A stretch of DNA of 64,000 nt from Microbacterium terrisoli. Lineage in GTDB: Bacteria > Actinomycetota > Actinomycetes > Actinomycetales > Microbacteriaceae. The notes under the pieces were generated by a model that was given only the letters and a program-made list of their open reading frames with translations, searched no databases and had not been told where the DNA came from. The stretch spans positions 2,170,001-2,234,000 of the forward strand of contig NZ_CP133019.1 of the NCBI RefSeq assembly GCF_030866805.1, in the 5' to 3' direction. Below are positions 48,546-57,162 of the stretch, in pieces. Position numbers and translations under genes: made by a program. The first letter of the stretch is position 1, and each line of letters begins with the position of its first letter.

Positions 48546-48552
48546 GGGCGAC

Positions 48553-50058
48553 TCAGTGCGTCGGGAAGCCCAGGCTGATCTGGCTCTCGCTGGGCTCGGG
48601 CCAGCGGCTGGTGACCACCTTGCGGCGGGTGTAGAAGTTGAACGCCTCCGGCCCGTACATGTGCGTGTCGCCGAACAGCGAGTTCTTCCAGCCGCCGAAC
48701 GAGAATGACCCGACCGGCACGGGGATCGGCACGTTGATGCCGACCATGCCGACCTCGATGTCGTACTCGAACTGGCGGGCGGTCTTGCCGTCGCGGGTGA
48801 ACACCGCCGTGCCGTTTCCGTACGGGTTCTCGTTGATCATCTTGACGGCCTCGTCGTAGGTGTCCACGCGCAGCACCGAGAGCACCGGGCCGAACACCTC
48901 TTCGTCGTACACGGCCATGCCGGGCGTGACGTCGTCGACCAGCGACGCGCCCAGGAAGAACCCGTCCGAGTCGAACTGCTGCTCACGTCCGTCCACGACG
49001 AGGGTCGCCCCCGCATCGGAGACGCCGTCGACGAACCCGCGCACCCGCTCGCGCGCGGCGGCGGTGATCAGCGGGCCGATCTCGTTGTCGGGGTCGAAGC
49101 CGTCGCCGATGCGCAGGTTCTTCATGCGCTCGGCGACCTTGGCCACCAGCGCATCGCCCACGCCGCCGACGGCGACCACGGCCGAGATCGCCATGCAGCG
49201 CTCCCCCGCCGAGCCGAATCCGGCGGACACCGCCGCGTCGGCTGCGGCATCCAGGTCTGCATCGGGCATGACCACCATGTGGTTCTTCGCGCCGCCCAGG
49301 GCCTGCACGCGCTTGCCGTGCGCGGCGGCCTCGGTGTAGATGTACTTGGCGATCGGCGTGGAGCCGACGAACGAGACGGCCTTGATGATCGGGTCGGCCA
49401 GGATCGCGTCGACGGTCTCTTTGTCGCCGTGCACGACGTTGAGCACTCCGTCGGGCAGTCCCGCCTCACGGAAGATGTCGGCGATCCACACGGCGGCCGA
49501 GGGGTCGCGTTCGCTCGGCTTGAGGATCACCGCGTTGCCGGCGGCGATGGCGGTGGGCACCATCCACAGCGGCAGCATGGCCGGGAAGTTGAACGGCGTG
49601 ATGCAGGCGACCACGCCCAGCGGCTGGCGCACCTGGTGCACGTCCAGGCCGGTCGCGATCTGCTCGGAGTACTCGCCCTTCAGGTGATGCATGAGGCCCG
49701 TGCAGAACTCGACGTTCTCCAGCCCCCGGGTGACCTCGCCGAGCGCGTCGGCGACGGTCTTGCCGTGCTGTGCGGTGATGATGCGGGCGAGCTCTTCGCC
49801 GCGGGTGACGATCAGGTCGCGCACGCGGAACATCAGCTGCGCGCGCTTGACCAGACCCACATCGCGCCACTTCTTCTGCGCTTCGGCGGCCACGCGGGCC
49901 GCCTCGGCGACGAGGCCGGCAGAGGCGAGGCCGACCTCGCCGGTCTGGGTGCCCAGCGACGGGTTGTAGACGGCTCCGCGTCGCTCTGCGGGGTCGATGC
50001 GCCGGCCGCCGACGATGTGCGGAATCTGGGTGAGGGTTGACTGGAGTGTCGTACTCAT
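48553..50058 (-). CDS. mmsA: Methylmalonate-semialdehyde dehydrogenase (CoA-acylating)
   Basis: NAD-dependent aldehyde dehydrogenase acting late in valine catabolism, converting (S)-methylmalonate semialdehyde to propionyl-CoA. The 501 residues hold the ALDH signatures VACITPFNFPAMLPLWMVP, GSTPIAKYIYTEAAAHGKRV and the catalytic Cys in GSAGERCMAIS, plus FVDGVSDAGATLVVDG. The ATG at 50058 starts MSTTLQSTLTQIPHIVGGRR; an earlier in-frame start would add 12 residues. It lies 37 bases after mmsB and the pair forms an operon; the divergent LysR gene is the probable regulator. Confidence 0.93.
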   Translation of the reverse strand: MSTTLQSTLTQIPHIVGGRRIDPAERRGAVYNPSLGTQTGEVGLASAGLVAEAARVAAEAQKKWRDVGLVKRAQLMFRVRDLIVTRGEELARIITAQHGKTVADALGEVTRGLENVEFCTGLMHHLKGEYSEQIATGLDVHQVRQPLGVVACITPFNFPAMLPLWMVPTAIAAGNAVILKPSERDPSAAVWIADIFREAGLPDGVLNVVHGDKETVDAILADPIIKAVSFVGSTPIAKYIYTEAAAHGKRVQALGGAKNHMVVMPDADLDAAADAAVSAGFGSAGERCMAISAVVAVGGVGDALVAKVAERMKNLRIGDGFDPDNEIGPLITAAARERVRGFVDGVSDAGATLVVDGREQQFDSDGFFLGASLVDDVTPGMAVYDEEVFGPVLSVLRVDTYDEAVKMINENPYGNGTAVFTRDGKTARQFEYDIEVGMVGINVPIPVPVGSFSFGGWKNSLFGDTHMYGPEAFNFYTRRKVVTSRWPEPSESQISLGFPTH

Positions 50059-50095
50059 GATGTGTCCTTCGTGTGGAGTGTGGATGCCGCGCACC

Positions 50096-51007
50096 TCAGG
50101 GGGTGTAGCCGCGCAGGGTGCCGTCGGGTGTGACGAGCTTGGTCACCAGCGAGCAGTCCTTGCCGCCCAGGCCTTCGGCCGACAGCTGCTCGAGCTGCGA
50201 GAGCGCGAGCTCGGCGGCCGGCAGGTGCATGCCGGTGGATTCGCCCGCTTTGACGGCCAGACCGCAGTCCTTGCGGGCCAGGTCGACCGAGAACGTCGCG
50301 TCGAAGTTGCGGTTGGCTGCGGCGCTGTCGACCACGCCCGGCACCGGGTACCACGTGCGCTGCGGCCAGGATTGGCCCGACGACACGTTGGCGACGCTGT
50401 AGAAGACCTTGGGGTCAAGGCCCAGCTGCTCTGCCAGCTGCGATCCTTCGGCCACGCCCATCATCGAGACGAACAGCATCATGTTGTTCACGAGCTTCGC
50501 GGCGATGCCGGCGGTCGGCCCGCCGCAGGCGATCACCGAACCGGCCATCGCCTGCGCGTACACCGCGGCCCGTTCGACGTCGGCGCTGTCGCCGCCGAGC
50601 ATGAATGTCAGCGTGTGCGCCTCGGCGCCTGCGGTGCCGCCCGAGATGGGACTGTCGACGAAGTGGAAGCCGCGGGCCGCCGACTCGTCATGGCACCAGC
50701 GCGAGGTCTCGACGTCGACGGTCGAGGTGTCCAGCAGCAGCGTGTCGGTCGACGCGTGCGCCCAGATGCCGTCGTCGCTCTCGTAGACGCCGCGCACGTG
50801 CTGCGGCATCGGCAGTGAGGTGAAGCACGCGTCGGCACCGTCCAGCGCCTCGGCGATGCTGCCGACGGTGCCGATGCCTCGTGCCTCTGCGGCGGCGATG
50901 CAGTCCGGAGAGATGTCGAAGCCGCGCACCGTGTGTCCGGCGGCGACGAGGTTTGCACTCATGGGCGCGCCCATATGACCGAGCCCGATCCACGCGATGG
51001 TCGACAT
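50096..51007 (-). CDS. mmsB: 3-hydroxyisobutyrate dehydrogenase
   Basis: Oxidises 3-hydroxyisobutyrate to methylmalonate semialdehyde, the step before MmsA. The 303 residues start MSTIAWIGLGHMGAPMSANL with the Rossmann glycines, DSPISGGTAGAEAHTLTFML, and the catalytic Lys in AAKLVNNMM. The family match is strong, though a related beta-hydroxyacid dehydrogenase is possible; the adjacent mmsA supports this call. Promoter and operator are expected in 51008-51205. Confidence 0.93.
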   Translation of the reverse strand: MSTIAWIGLGHMGAPMSANLVAAGHTVRGFDISPDCIAAAEARGIGTVGSIAEALDGADACFTSLPMPQHVRGVYESDDGIWAHASTDTLLLDTSTVDVETSRWCHDESAARGFHFVDSPISGGTAGAEAHTLTFMLGGDSADVERAAVYAQAMAGSVIACGGPTAGIAAKLVNNMMLFVSMMGVAEGSQLAEQLGLDPKVFYSVANVSSGQSWPQRTWYPVPGVVDSAAANRNFDATFSVDLARKDCGLAVKAGESTGMHLPAAELALSQLEQLSAEGLGGKDCSLVTKLVTPDGTLRGYTP

Positions 51008-51171
51008 CCTGCCTCCTTGTAGGTGTCAGCGCCTGCCGCACGCCTGCCAGCGCAGGTTCACTGCGGCAAGCACGTCTTGCACGTGCCGCGCGGCGGCATC
51101 GTGACCACCGCGTCATGGCCAGGATAGGCTCGGTCCGACTGCAGATCAATGCACACAGCGGCGGCAATGTT

Positions 51172-51186
51172 GCACGGTCACCGTGC
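51172..51186. promoter_or_regulatory. Palindrome between mmsB and LysR gene (candidate LysR operator)
   Basis: GCACGGT (51172-51178) and ACCGTGC (51180-51186) form a perfect palindrome around one base. It lies 20 bases before the LysR start and between the divergent genes, where a LysR-type regulator would bind. TGCACAC copies flank it at 51150 and 51192. The spacing (T-N11-A) is only loosely satisfied. Confidence 0.45.
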
Positions 51187-51205
51187 GCGGATGCACACTG
51201 TGAGG

Positions 51206-52084
51206 ATGCCTTCCGATCCTCAGCCCGACGCGCTGCTGACCTTGCTCGCCGTCGCGCGGCTGGGTCGTTACACGGCCGCCGCCGAAGTGCTGGGTGTGAA
51301 CCACTCGACGGTGTCGCGGCGCTTGGCGGGGCTGGAAGACGCGATGGGCGGCAGGATGCTGGTGCGCACATCGAGCGGGTGGGAGATCACCGCGCTCGGC
51401 AGGCGTGCGCTGTCTGCGGCCGAGGCCATCGAATCGACACTGCACGATCTGGGTGAGGACACCGGCCGCGATTCGCTGCAGGGCATGGTGCGGGTGGCGG
51501 CGCCGGAGGGTTTCACCTCGGCGTTCCTGGTGCCGGCGATGGTGGAGCTGCAGCGCACGCATCCGGGTCTGGCGATCGAGCTGCTGGCCGCCACGCAGCG
51601 TGTGCGGCAGAACCGGTCGGGCGTCGACCTCGAGATCGTGGTCGGCCGCCCGGTCGTGCACCGTGCGTTCGCGACACCGGTGTGCGATTATTCGCTGCGG
51701 CTGTATGCGGCGCCGTCCTACCTTGAGCGCCACGGCGCGCCGGCCTCGCTCGATGAGCTGTCGCGGCATCCTGTCATCTATTACGTGGAGTCGTCTCTGC
51801 AGGTGGACGAATTGGATGCTGCGACCCTGCGGCTGCCGGCCTCTCCCCCGTCGATCCGGTCGACGAGCGTGTTCGCGCACATGGAGGCGACGGCTGCCGG
51901 CGCCGGAATCGGGGTGCTGCCGGACTTTCTGGCCGACGTCGATGACCGGGTGGTGCCGGTGCTGCGCGACGCGTATGCGCATCCGCTGTCGTATTGGGCG
52001 GTCGTGCGCGACGAGGGGCCGCGCAATCAGGCGGTCGCGGCGACTCTGGAGGCGCTGCGCCGGATCGTGGACCGCGCCGGCTGA
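51206..52084 (+). CDS. LysR family transcriptional regulator
   Basis: A LysR-type regulator of about 292 residues. The winged helix (LLTLLAVARLGRYTAAAEVL, GVNHSTVSRRLAGLEDAMGG) occupies residues 10-60, and the effector-binding domain with AFLVPAMVELQRTHPGLAIE and GAGIGVLPDFLADVDDRVVP follows. The start could be the ATG at 51206 or ones at 51191 or 51149; the first fits the family N terminus best. Divergent from mmsB-mmsA, so it probably controls valine degradation or a related substrate. Confidence 0.85.
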   Translation: MPSDPQPDALLTLLAVARLGRYTAAAEVLGVNHSTVSRRLAGLEDAMGGRMLVRTSSGWEITALGRRALSAAEAIESTLHDLGEDTGRDSLQGMVRVAAPEGFTSAFLVPAMVELQRTHPGLAIELLAATQRVRQNRSGVDLEIVVGRPVVHRAFATPVCDYSLRLYAAPSYLERHGAPASLDELSRHPVIYYVESSLQVDELDAATLRLPASPPSIRSTSVFAHMEATAAGAGIGVLPDFLADVDDRVVPVLRDAYAHPLSYWAVVRDEGPRNQAVAATLEALRRIVDRAG

Positions 52085-52212
52085 TCGGGAGGTACTGCCG
52101 TCCGCCGCGGCGGGCGCGCCGGGACGCCCACCCGCTTAGGATGTTCCTGGGGAACTGCGGCGATTGACCGCGGGAATTGACCGCGGGAATGCGACGGGGA
52201 TTGGGGACACGT

Positions 52213-53883
52213 GTGAGAGGACTCGCGCAGACGCTCGTGCTGACCGGCGCGATGCGCGCGGCCGAGATGTCGGAGGCGATTGCTCAACACGGTGACGGCG
52301 CCGAGCTGACCGCGCAGCTGGTGGCTTCGCGGGCGATCACGCCGGCGCAGCTGGCCGAGGCCGTCGCGGTGCACACCGGGTACCGCTACGTCGACATGAG
52401 CGGGGCCACACTGGATCCGACGGTCGTCGCGCTGGTGTCGGGGGCGCTGTGTCGCCGCTATCAGATCATTCCGCTCGATCGACGTGGCGAGCGGCTGCTT
52501 GTGGGCATGCTCGATCCGACCGACATCATCGCGATCGACGATGTGACGAGCATCACCGACCTGCAGGTCGAGCCGGTGGTCGTGGCATCCGATGCCCTGG
52601 AGCAGGCGTTCGAACGCTACCTGCGCAGCGACGAAGAGCTCAGCGACCTGTCCGAGCAGCTGGGCGAGGCGGCCGATCAGACGGATTCGATCGCGTTCAC
52701 CGAGGCTCTGGACGGGCAGGATGCCGATGCCCCCGTCGTGCGGTTCGTCAATCTGCTGATCTCGCAGGCCATCAACGACCGTGCCAGCGACATCCACATC
52801 GAGCCCGGTGAACGGCAGCTGACGGTGCGGTACCGCATCGACGGTGTGCTGCACGAGATGCAGAAGGCCGACCGGGCGATTCAGGACGGCATCATCTCGC
52901 GGCTGAAGATCATGTCGTCGATCGACATCGCCGAGAAGCGCAAGCCGCAGGACGGACGTCTGAGCGTCTCGCACGACGGACGCACGATCGATGTGCGTGT
53001 GGCGACCCTGCCGACGGTGTGGGGCGAGAAGATCGTCATGCGCATCCTCGACACGTCGGCGCAGCTGCTGACGATGAGCGATCTGCGGTTCTCGACCGCC
53101 AACGAGGAACGGTTCACCGCGGCGATCACGCGGCCGCACGGCATGGTGCTGGTGACGGGCCCCACCGGGTCGGGCAAGTCGACGACGCTGTACACGGCGT
53201 TGCGTGCGGTGGCCGATCCGCGGGTGAACATCATCACGGTCGAAGATCCGGTGGAGTTCCGCATTCCGGGCATCAATCAGGTTCAGGTGAACCCGCGTGC
53301 GGGGCTGACATTCCAGTCGGCACTGCGGTCGATTCTGCGCAGCGACCCGGATGTCGTGCTGGTCGGCGAGATCCGCGACCAAGAGACCGCCGTCATCTCG
53401 ATCGAGGCGGCGCTGACCGGTCACCTGGTGCTCTCGACGCTGCACACGAATGATGCGCCCAGTGCGCTGACCCGTCTCACCGAGATCGGCACGGAGCCGT
53501 ATCTGGTGGCCACGGCGCTGTCGGCGGTGGTGGCGCAGCGGCTGGCGCGGCAGTTGTGCACGCGGTGTCGAGTGCCGTTGGGAGCGGATGCCGACACCCT
53601 GGCAGCAGTGGGTCTGCCCGAGCACCTGGTGGAGGGTTCGCAGGTGTATCGCGCGGTCGGATGCAACGCGTGCTCGAACACGGGCTATCGCGGCCGGATC
53701 GCGCTGCACGAGGTCATGAGCGTGTCGGATGAGATCGAACAGCGTCTGGTGGCGCATGCGACCGGCACCGAACTGCGTGAGCTGGCGCTGGCGCAGGGCA
53801 TGGTGTCGCTGCGCGACGACGGCTGGGAGAAGGCGGCGTCGGGTCTGACGACGATCGAAGAGGTGTTGCGCGTCTCGATGTGA
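52213..53883 (+). CDS. pilB: Type IV pilus / type II secretion assembly ATPase PilB
   Basis: Hexameric extension ATPase of the pilus motor. With the GTG at 52213, placed after GGGGA, it has about 556 residues. The N-terminal MshEN-like region (about 15-150) precedes FVNLLISQAINDRASDIHIE, Walker A GPTGSGKSTT (about 316-325), the Asp box and Walker B DPDVVLVGEIRD, and HLVLSTLHTNDAPS. A four-Cys zinc motif (CTRCRVPLG, CNACSNTGYRGR) closes the protein. An earlier start at 52177 is possible. It is on the opposite strand from the rest of the pilus genes and separated from them by 3.3 kb. Confidence 0.94.
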   Translation: MRGLAQTLVLTGAMRAAEMSEAIAQHGDGAELTAQLVASRAITPAQLAEAVAVHTGYRYVDMSGATLDPTVVALVSGALCRRYQIIPLDRRGERLLVGMLDPTDIIAIDDVTSITDLQVEPVVVASDALEQAFERYLRSDEELSDLSEQLGEAADQTDSIAFTEALDGQDADAPVVRFVNLLISQAINDRASDIHIEPGERQLTVRYRIDGVLHEMQKADRAIQDGIISRLKIMSSIDIAEKRKPQDGRLSVSHDGRTIDVRVATLPTVWGEKIVMRILDTSAQLLTMSDLRFSTANEERFTAAITRPHGMVLVTGPTGSGKSTTLYTALRAVADPRVNIITVEDPVEFRIPGINQVQVNPRAGLTFQSALRSILRSDPDVVLVGEIRDQETAVISIEAALTGHLVLSTLHTNDAPSALTRLTEIGTEPYLVATALSAVVAQRLARQLCTRCRVPLGADADTLAAVGLPEHLVEGSQVYRAVGCNACSNTGYRGRIALHEVMSVSDEIEQRLVAHATGTELRELALAQGMVSLRDDGWEKAASGLTTIEEVLRVSM

Positions 53884-53953
53884 GACATGGTTCGGCCGAG
53901 GCGACTCGCGCGTCTCATCGGACTCACGCCGCTCGCGCAGTCTCATCGCGCGC

Positions 53954-53969
53954 CGCGCTGCGCAGCGCG
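53954..53969. terminator. Perfect palindrome after pilB
   Basis: CGCGCTGCGCAGCGCG is a 16-base perfect palindrome 70 bases after the pilB stop and before the convergent TetR gene. It could fold as a short hairpin in either transcript. No T-run. Confidence 0.35.
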
Positions 53970-54012
53970 CTCGTCACGCGGCAGCGGTTTCCGGCGTGGG
54001 ATGGAAACCCCG

Positions 54013-54633
54013 TCACGCCGCAACGCCCGCCAGCCGCACCCCCACCTGCCGACGGATCGCCTCGACATCAACGTCCTCCGTCAGCGTCTGGATCTCAGGC
54101 ACGTCGGGCCGCGTCTCGCTGAGGCCGAACAGCAGCCGCGGCAGCTCGGGATAGACCGTGGCGCCGAGCAGCTCCCCCGCCAGCGACTGCGCAGCTGCGG
54201 CATCCAGTGTGTACGACGCCCCCACATGATCAGCCAGTCGCGCCGTGGTCGAACCGAAGAACACCTCGTGCAGCCGCGCGGCGGCGTCGGGGAACTGCAC
54301 GGCCACCTCGATGCCCAGCCGACAGGTCTGGGTCAGCGACGCCCAGCCGAGCATCTGCAGAAAGCGCGCGCAGTAGAGCGCGGCTGCGTCGACGGGGTCG
54401 TCCGCGTAGCTGGCCGGGGTCATCATCCGGTGCTGGAACAGCTCGTCGACATAGTCGAGCACGGCGAGCAGCAGCACCTCTTTCGTCGCGAAATGCGCAT
54501 AGAGCGATCGCTTCGACGTCGCCGCGCGGGCGGCCACGGCATCCATCGACGTGCGCTCGAACCCGGCCTCGAGAAAGGCCTCTTTGGCCTGCTCGAGGAT
54601 GTGATCACGCAGCACCGCCCCGCGACGCGCCAT
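54013..54633 (-). CDS. TetR family transcriptional regulator
   Basis: A 206-residue TetR repressor. The helix-turn-helix (ILEQAKEAFLEAGFERTSMD, AVAARAATSKRSLYAHFATK) occupies residues 13-54. A helical ligand domain follows. The ATG at 54633 is preceded by AAGGAGGG. It is divergent from the NmrA-like gene and an AT-rich operator-like palindrome separates them, so it likely represses both. No transporter or drug-resistance gene is nearby. Confidence 0.9.
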   Translation of the reverse strand: MARRGAVLRDHILEQAKEAFLEAGFERTSMDAVAARAATSKRSLYAHFATKEVLLLAVLDYVDELFQHRMMTPASYADDPVDAAALYCARFLQMLGWASLTQTCRLGIEVAVQFPDAAARLHEVFFGSTTARLADHVGASYTLDAAAAQSLAGELLGATVYPELPRLLFGLSETRPDVPEIQTLTEDVDVEAIRRQVGVRLAGVAA

Positions 54634-54650
54634 GGTGCCCTCCTTCATTC

Positions 54651-54677
54651 AAGTATACGGTACAGTATAGTTTACTT
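54651..54677. promoter_or_regulatory. Palindromic operator between TetR and NmrA-like genes
   Basis: AAGTATAC (54651-54658) and GTTTACTT (54670-54677) are inverted repeats matching at seven of eight positions, spaced by 11 bases. The 27-base block is AT-rich in a 70% GC neighbourhood and lies immediately upstream of both divergent start codons. Its size and place suit a TetR dimer and probably overlap both promoters. Confidence 0.65.
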
Positions 54678-54703
54678 ATCCCCCACGACAGGAGCCCATA
54701 CCC

Positions 54704-55603
54704 ATGATCGTCGTCACCGCCCCCACCGGTCACATCGGCAGCAAAGTTCTGACCGGACTGCTCGACCAGCCCGAGCCCGTGCGGGTCATCGCCCGCGATC
54801 CGCAGAAGCTGCCCCCGGCCGCGCTCGAGCGCTTCGACGTCATCACGGGATCGCACCACGATCCGTCCGTCCTCGACCGGGCGCTGACGGATGCCAACGC
54901 GCTCTTCTGGCTGATGCCCGCCGAGCGCACCGCCCCCAGCATCTATGACGCGTACGTCACCGCGAGCATCCCCGGCGCCGAGGCATCCCGCCGCCACGGA
55001 GTCCAGCGCGTGGTCATCGTCTCGGCCCTCGGTCGCGGCACCGGCATCTACGGCGGCCACATCTCCGCGTCGCTCGCGATGGAAGATCTGTTCCGCTCCA
55101 CCGGTGTGCACGTGCGCGCCCTGGCCAACCCGACGTTCATCGACAACCTGCTGCGGCAGATCCCCGCACTGCAGGCCGGCGTCCTCACCGGCAACCTGCC
55201 GGGCGACCTCGCGCTGCCCACCGTGGCGACCGCTGACATCGCGACCACCGCCGTGCGGCTGCTGCTCGATCACACCTGGACCGGTCAGGACACGATCGGC
55301 GTGATGGGCCCCGAGGACCTGTCGATGAACGACACGGCGCGCATCCTCACCGAGGTATTGGGCACTCCGATCCGCTACGAGCGCGGCGACCGCGCCGGCG
55401 ACCTGCAGGCGTTCATGGGGTACGGGTTCTCTGAGGCCGTCGCCCAGGCGCTGGTCGACATGGACGTCGCCAAAGAGCGCGGCATCGATCGGGCCATCGC
55501 GCGCACGCCCGAGAACACGACCCCGACGTCGCTGCGCCGGTTCGCCGAAGAGGTGCTGAAGCCGGCGATGGATGCCGCGTCACCGCGGCACGCTGCCGCC
55601 TGA
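54704..55603 (+). CDS. NmrA-like / atypical SDR family NAD(P)-binding protein
   Basis: A 299-residue protein with an N-terminal Rossmann glycine loop in VTAPTGHIGSKVLTGLL, and the NmrA-type lack of a catalytic YxxxK. GVQRVVIVSALGRGTG and LRQIPALQAGVLTGNLP are typical. Such proteins sense redox cofactors or act as quinone/NADPH-dependent reductases; no substrate is evident. The ATG at 54704 follows CAGGAG. Divergent from TetR. It converges 25 bases from the ATP-grasp gene. Confidence 0.88.
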   Translation: MIVVTAPTGHIGSKVLTGLLDQPEPVRVIARDPQKLPPAALERFDVITGSHHDPSVLDRALTDANALFWLMPAERTAPSIYDAYVTASIPGAEASRRHGVQRVVIVSALGRGTGIYGGHISASLAMEDLFRSTGVHVRALANPTFIDNLLRQIPALQAGVLTGNLPGDLALPTVATADIATTAVRLLLDHTWTGQDTIGVMGPEDLSMNDTARILTEVLGTPIRYERGDRAGDLQAFMGYGFSEAVAQALVDMDVAKERGIDRAIARTPENTTPTSLRRFAEEVLKPAMDAASPRHAAA

Positions 55604-55628
55604 CCTCGGCGCGATGCAGCAGCGGATC

Positions 55629-56576
55629 TCAGACAGCACCCTCACCCGAACGCGCGAGCAGAAAATCGGCGAACGGCTTGGCGACCTCCGGGCCGCCCAG
55701 CCCTTCGAGAAAGAGGAACTGCCCTTGCGGATTGACCTCCAACCAGTACGGCGGCCCACCGTCGGCCGCCGGCTTCAGGTCAGAGATCCCCATCTCGAGG
55801 CCCAGCCTGTCGTTGAGCGCGCACAGGCGACCCGCGGTGTCGGCGTCGATCTCGGCAGTGTCCACTCTCGGCCTCGGGTCGGTGCGCCAGTCCATGATGG
55901 GCGACTCGAGACGCCCGCAGATGACCGTCGAGCCCCACGCGCAGGCACGCAGATGCTGCGACCCCGGCGCGAACTCCTGATAGATGGCGGGAGAAAGGGA
56001 GAGCGCGTCATCCCCCGGCAGGTCCTCCAGCTCGAGCACACCTGCCCGTAACGGCACATCCATCGTGCTCGCGACGGGTTTGACGACCATGCGGCCGCCG
56101 ACCCGCACGCAGAACTCCCGGATGTCGTCGGGCACCTGGCTGACCAGGGTGGCGGGAACCCGCAGCCCGACGTCGACGGCCGCCCTCAGCTGCACGAGCT
56201 TGAACTCTGCGTTCCTCGTCGCGTCCGGGTCGCTGACCCAGACACCGCGGAAGCCCGACCGGAACAGACCCACCACCGAATCCCGGCTGTCGTTCGAGAC
56301 GACCTCGCGGGCATCGGCATCTTGCACCTGCTCGGGGACGCGGGCTTTGCCGACCCGACGCCACCACACCAGATCGAGATCCTCTGGCGTGATGACGCCG
56401 TCGGCAGACCGCAGCCGCGCTCTGGCCGCGTGGGCCGGATCGAAACTGATTCCGCCCTCTGCCGGCACGCAGTCGGCGTACACCAAAGACACCCGACCGC
56501 CGGCCTGCCTGATCCAGTGCGCCACCAATTCGGCGTGCAGATCACCGACCTGCGTCAGGATGCCGATGTGCGACAA
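55629..56576 (-). CDS. ATP-grasp ligase, MvdD/RimK-type (graspetide synthetase candidate)
   Basis: An ATP-grasp enzyme of about 315 residues. N-terminal IGILTQVGDLHAELVAHWIR and DLVWWRRVGK match the pre-ATP-grasp domain of MvdC/MvdD-like maturases. The ATP lobe includes RNAEFKLVQLRAAVDVGLRV, the lysine of MVVKPV and GISDLKP. The metal-binding end WLEVNPQGQFLFLEG corresponds to the ExNPxGQ(W/F) hallmark of microviridin-type ligases. The TTG at 56576 follows the precursor stop by one base; a GTG at 56621 inside the precursor's core region would give a Thr/Ala-rich 15-residue extension. It would join Ser/Thr/Lys side chains to Asp/Glu carboxylates of the adjacent peptide, inferred from family. 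Confidence 0.82.
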   Translation of the reverse strand: MSHIGILTQVGDLHAELVAHWIRQAGGRVSLVYADCVPAEGGISFDPAHAARARLRSADGVITPEDLDLVWWRRVGKARVPEQVQDADAREVVSNDSRDSVVGLFRSGFRGVWVSDPDATRNAEFKLVQLRAAVDVGLRVPATLVSQVPDDIREFCVRVGGRMVVKPVASTMDVPLRAGVLELEDLPGDDALSLSPAIYQEFAPGSQHLRACAWGSTVICGRLESPIMDWRTDPRPRVDTAEIDADTAGRLCALNDRLGLEMGISDLKPAADGGPPYWLEVNPQGQFLFLEGLGGPEVAKPFADFLLARSGEGAV

Positions 56577-56577
56577 C

Positions 56578-56877
56578 TCAGCAGCCGTTGCCCCAGTAGT
56601 CGCAGTCGTCCCAGCCGTCACCGGAGCCCGATGTCGTCACGCACCCCGGCTTGTAGGCCATGCGCGCATCGATCGGAATCCCGACCTTGGTGCGCATCGC
56701 CTCTTCCCACTCCGCCAGCCCGTCCTGACCGGCGAATTCGAACCACTCGGCCTTGAACGGCCACACGGTGGGCACCAGCGCGCCGACCTCCTTCTCTTCC
56801 GCAAGGACGTAACGGCGGCCCGCGGTGTTGTCGAGCGCCGGCAAGGCCTCCGCGCCCGCGTTTTCGTTGTTTTCCAT
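56578..56877 (-). CDS. Putative graspetide precursor peptide
   Basis: A 99-residue peptide with an ATG at 56877 after AAGGGGAA. A leader of about 75 residues, acidic with a WPFKAEWFEF stretch, is followed by a C-terminal core: KPGC, then VTTSGSGDGWDDCDYWGNGC (residues 80-99). Four hydroxyl residues (Thr81, Thr82, Ser83, Ser85) precede four aspartates (Asp87, Asp90, Asp91, Asp93), the arrangement seen in omega-ester peptides; Cys79, Cys92 and Cys99 are also present. Its stop lies one base from the TTG of the ATP-grasp ligase. The PFFxRFL leader motif of classical microviridins is absent, so this is a new group if real. Confidence 0.75.
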   Translation of the reverse strand: MENNENAGAEALPALDNTAGRRYVLAEEKEVGALVPTVWPFKAEWFEFAGQDGLAEWEEAMRTKVGIPIDARMAYKPGCVTTSGSGDGWDDCDYWGNGC

Positions 56878-56991
56878 GGTCGTTTCCCCTTCGATCCCAG
56901 TATCGAAAAGAGCCGCTGCACGAACGCAGTCCCACAGCCTGAAGGCCGCCTCCCCGAATCTGCTGTCCGATCAGCCACTCGATTACGAATG

Positions 56992-57020
56992 AGGATGGCG
57001 GAGAACCACACCGAAGTCAA
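56992..57020 (-). promoter_or_regulatory. Possible promoter and hairpin upstream of the precursor gene
   Basis: On the minus strand TTGACT (57020-57015) is followed 17 bases later by CATCCT (56997-56992), a weak -10. Just upstream lies the hairpin GGGTGC/GCACCC (57022-57037). The leader to the precursor ATG is about 115 bases. The rest of 56878-57162 holds no supported gene. Confidence 0.35.
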
Positions 57021-57162
57021 TGGGTGCACCAGCACCCGCAACGCGAAGGAGAAGAAGGATGCCGCGACTCGGCGTGTGCCTGGGGGTGCAACCACTGGAG
57101 GGTTACGCACATTACTCGCACGGGTCGCGGCATCCGGTCATTCAGGCGTGAAGCCCGGTCTC

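Noticed and set aside
56878..57162. Plus-strand peptide starting MAENHTEVNGCTS near 56997
   Set aside because: It lacks a ribosome site, runs antisense into pilC and its composition fits neither a precursor nor a known small protein.
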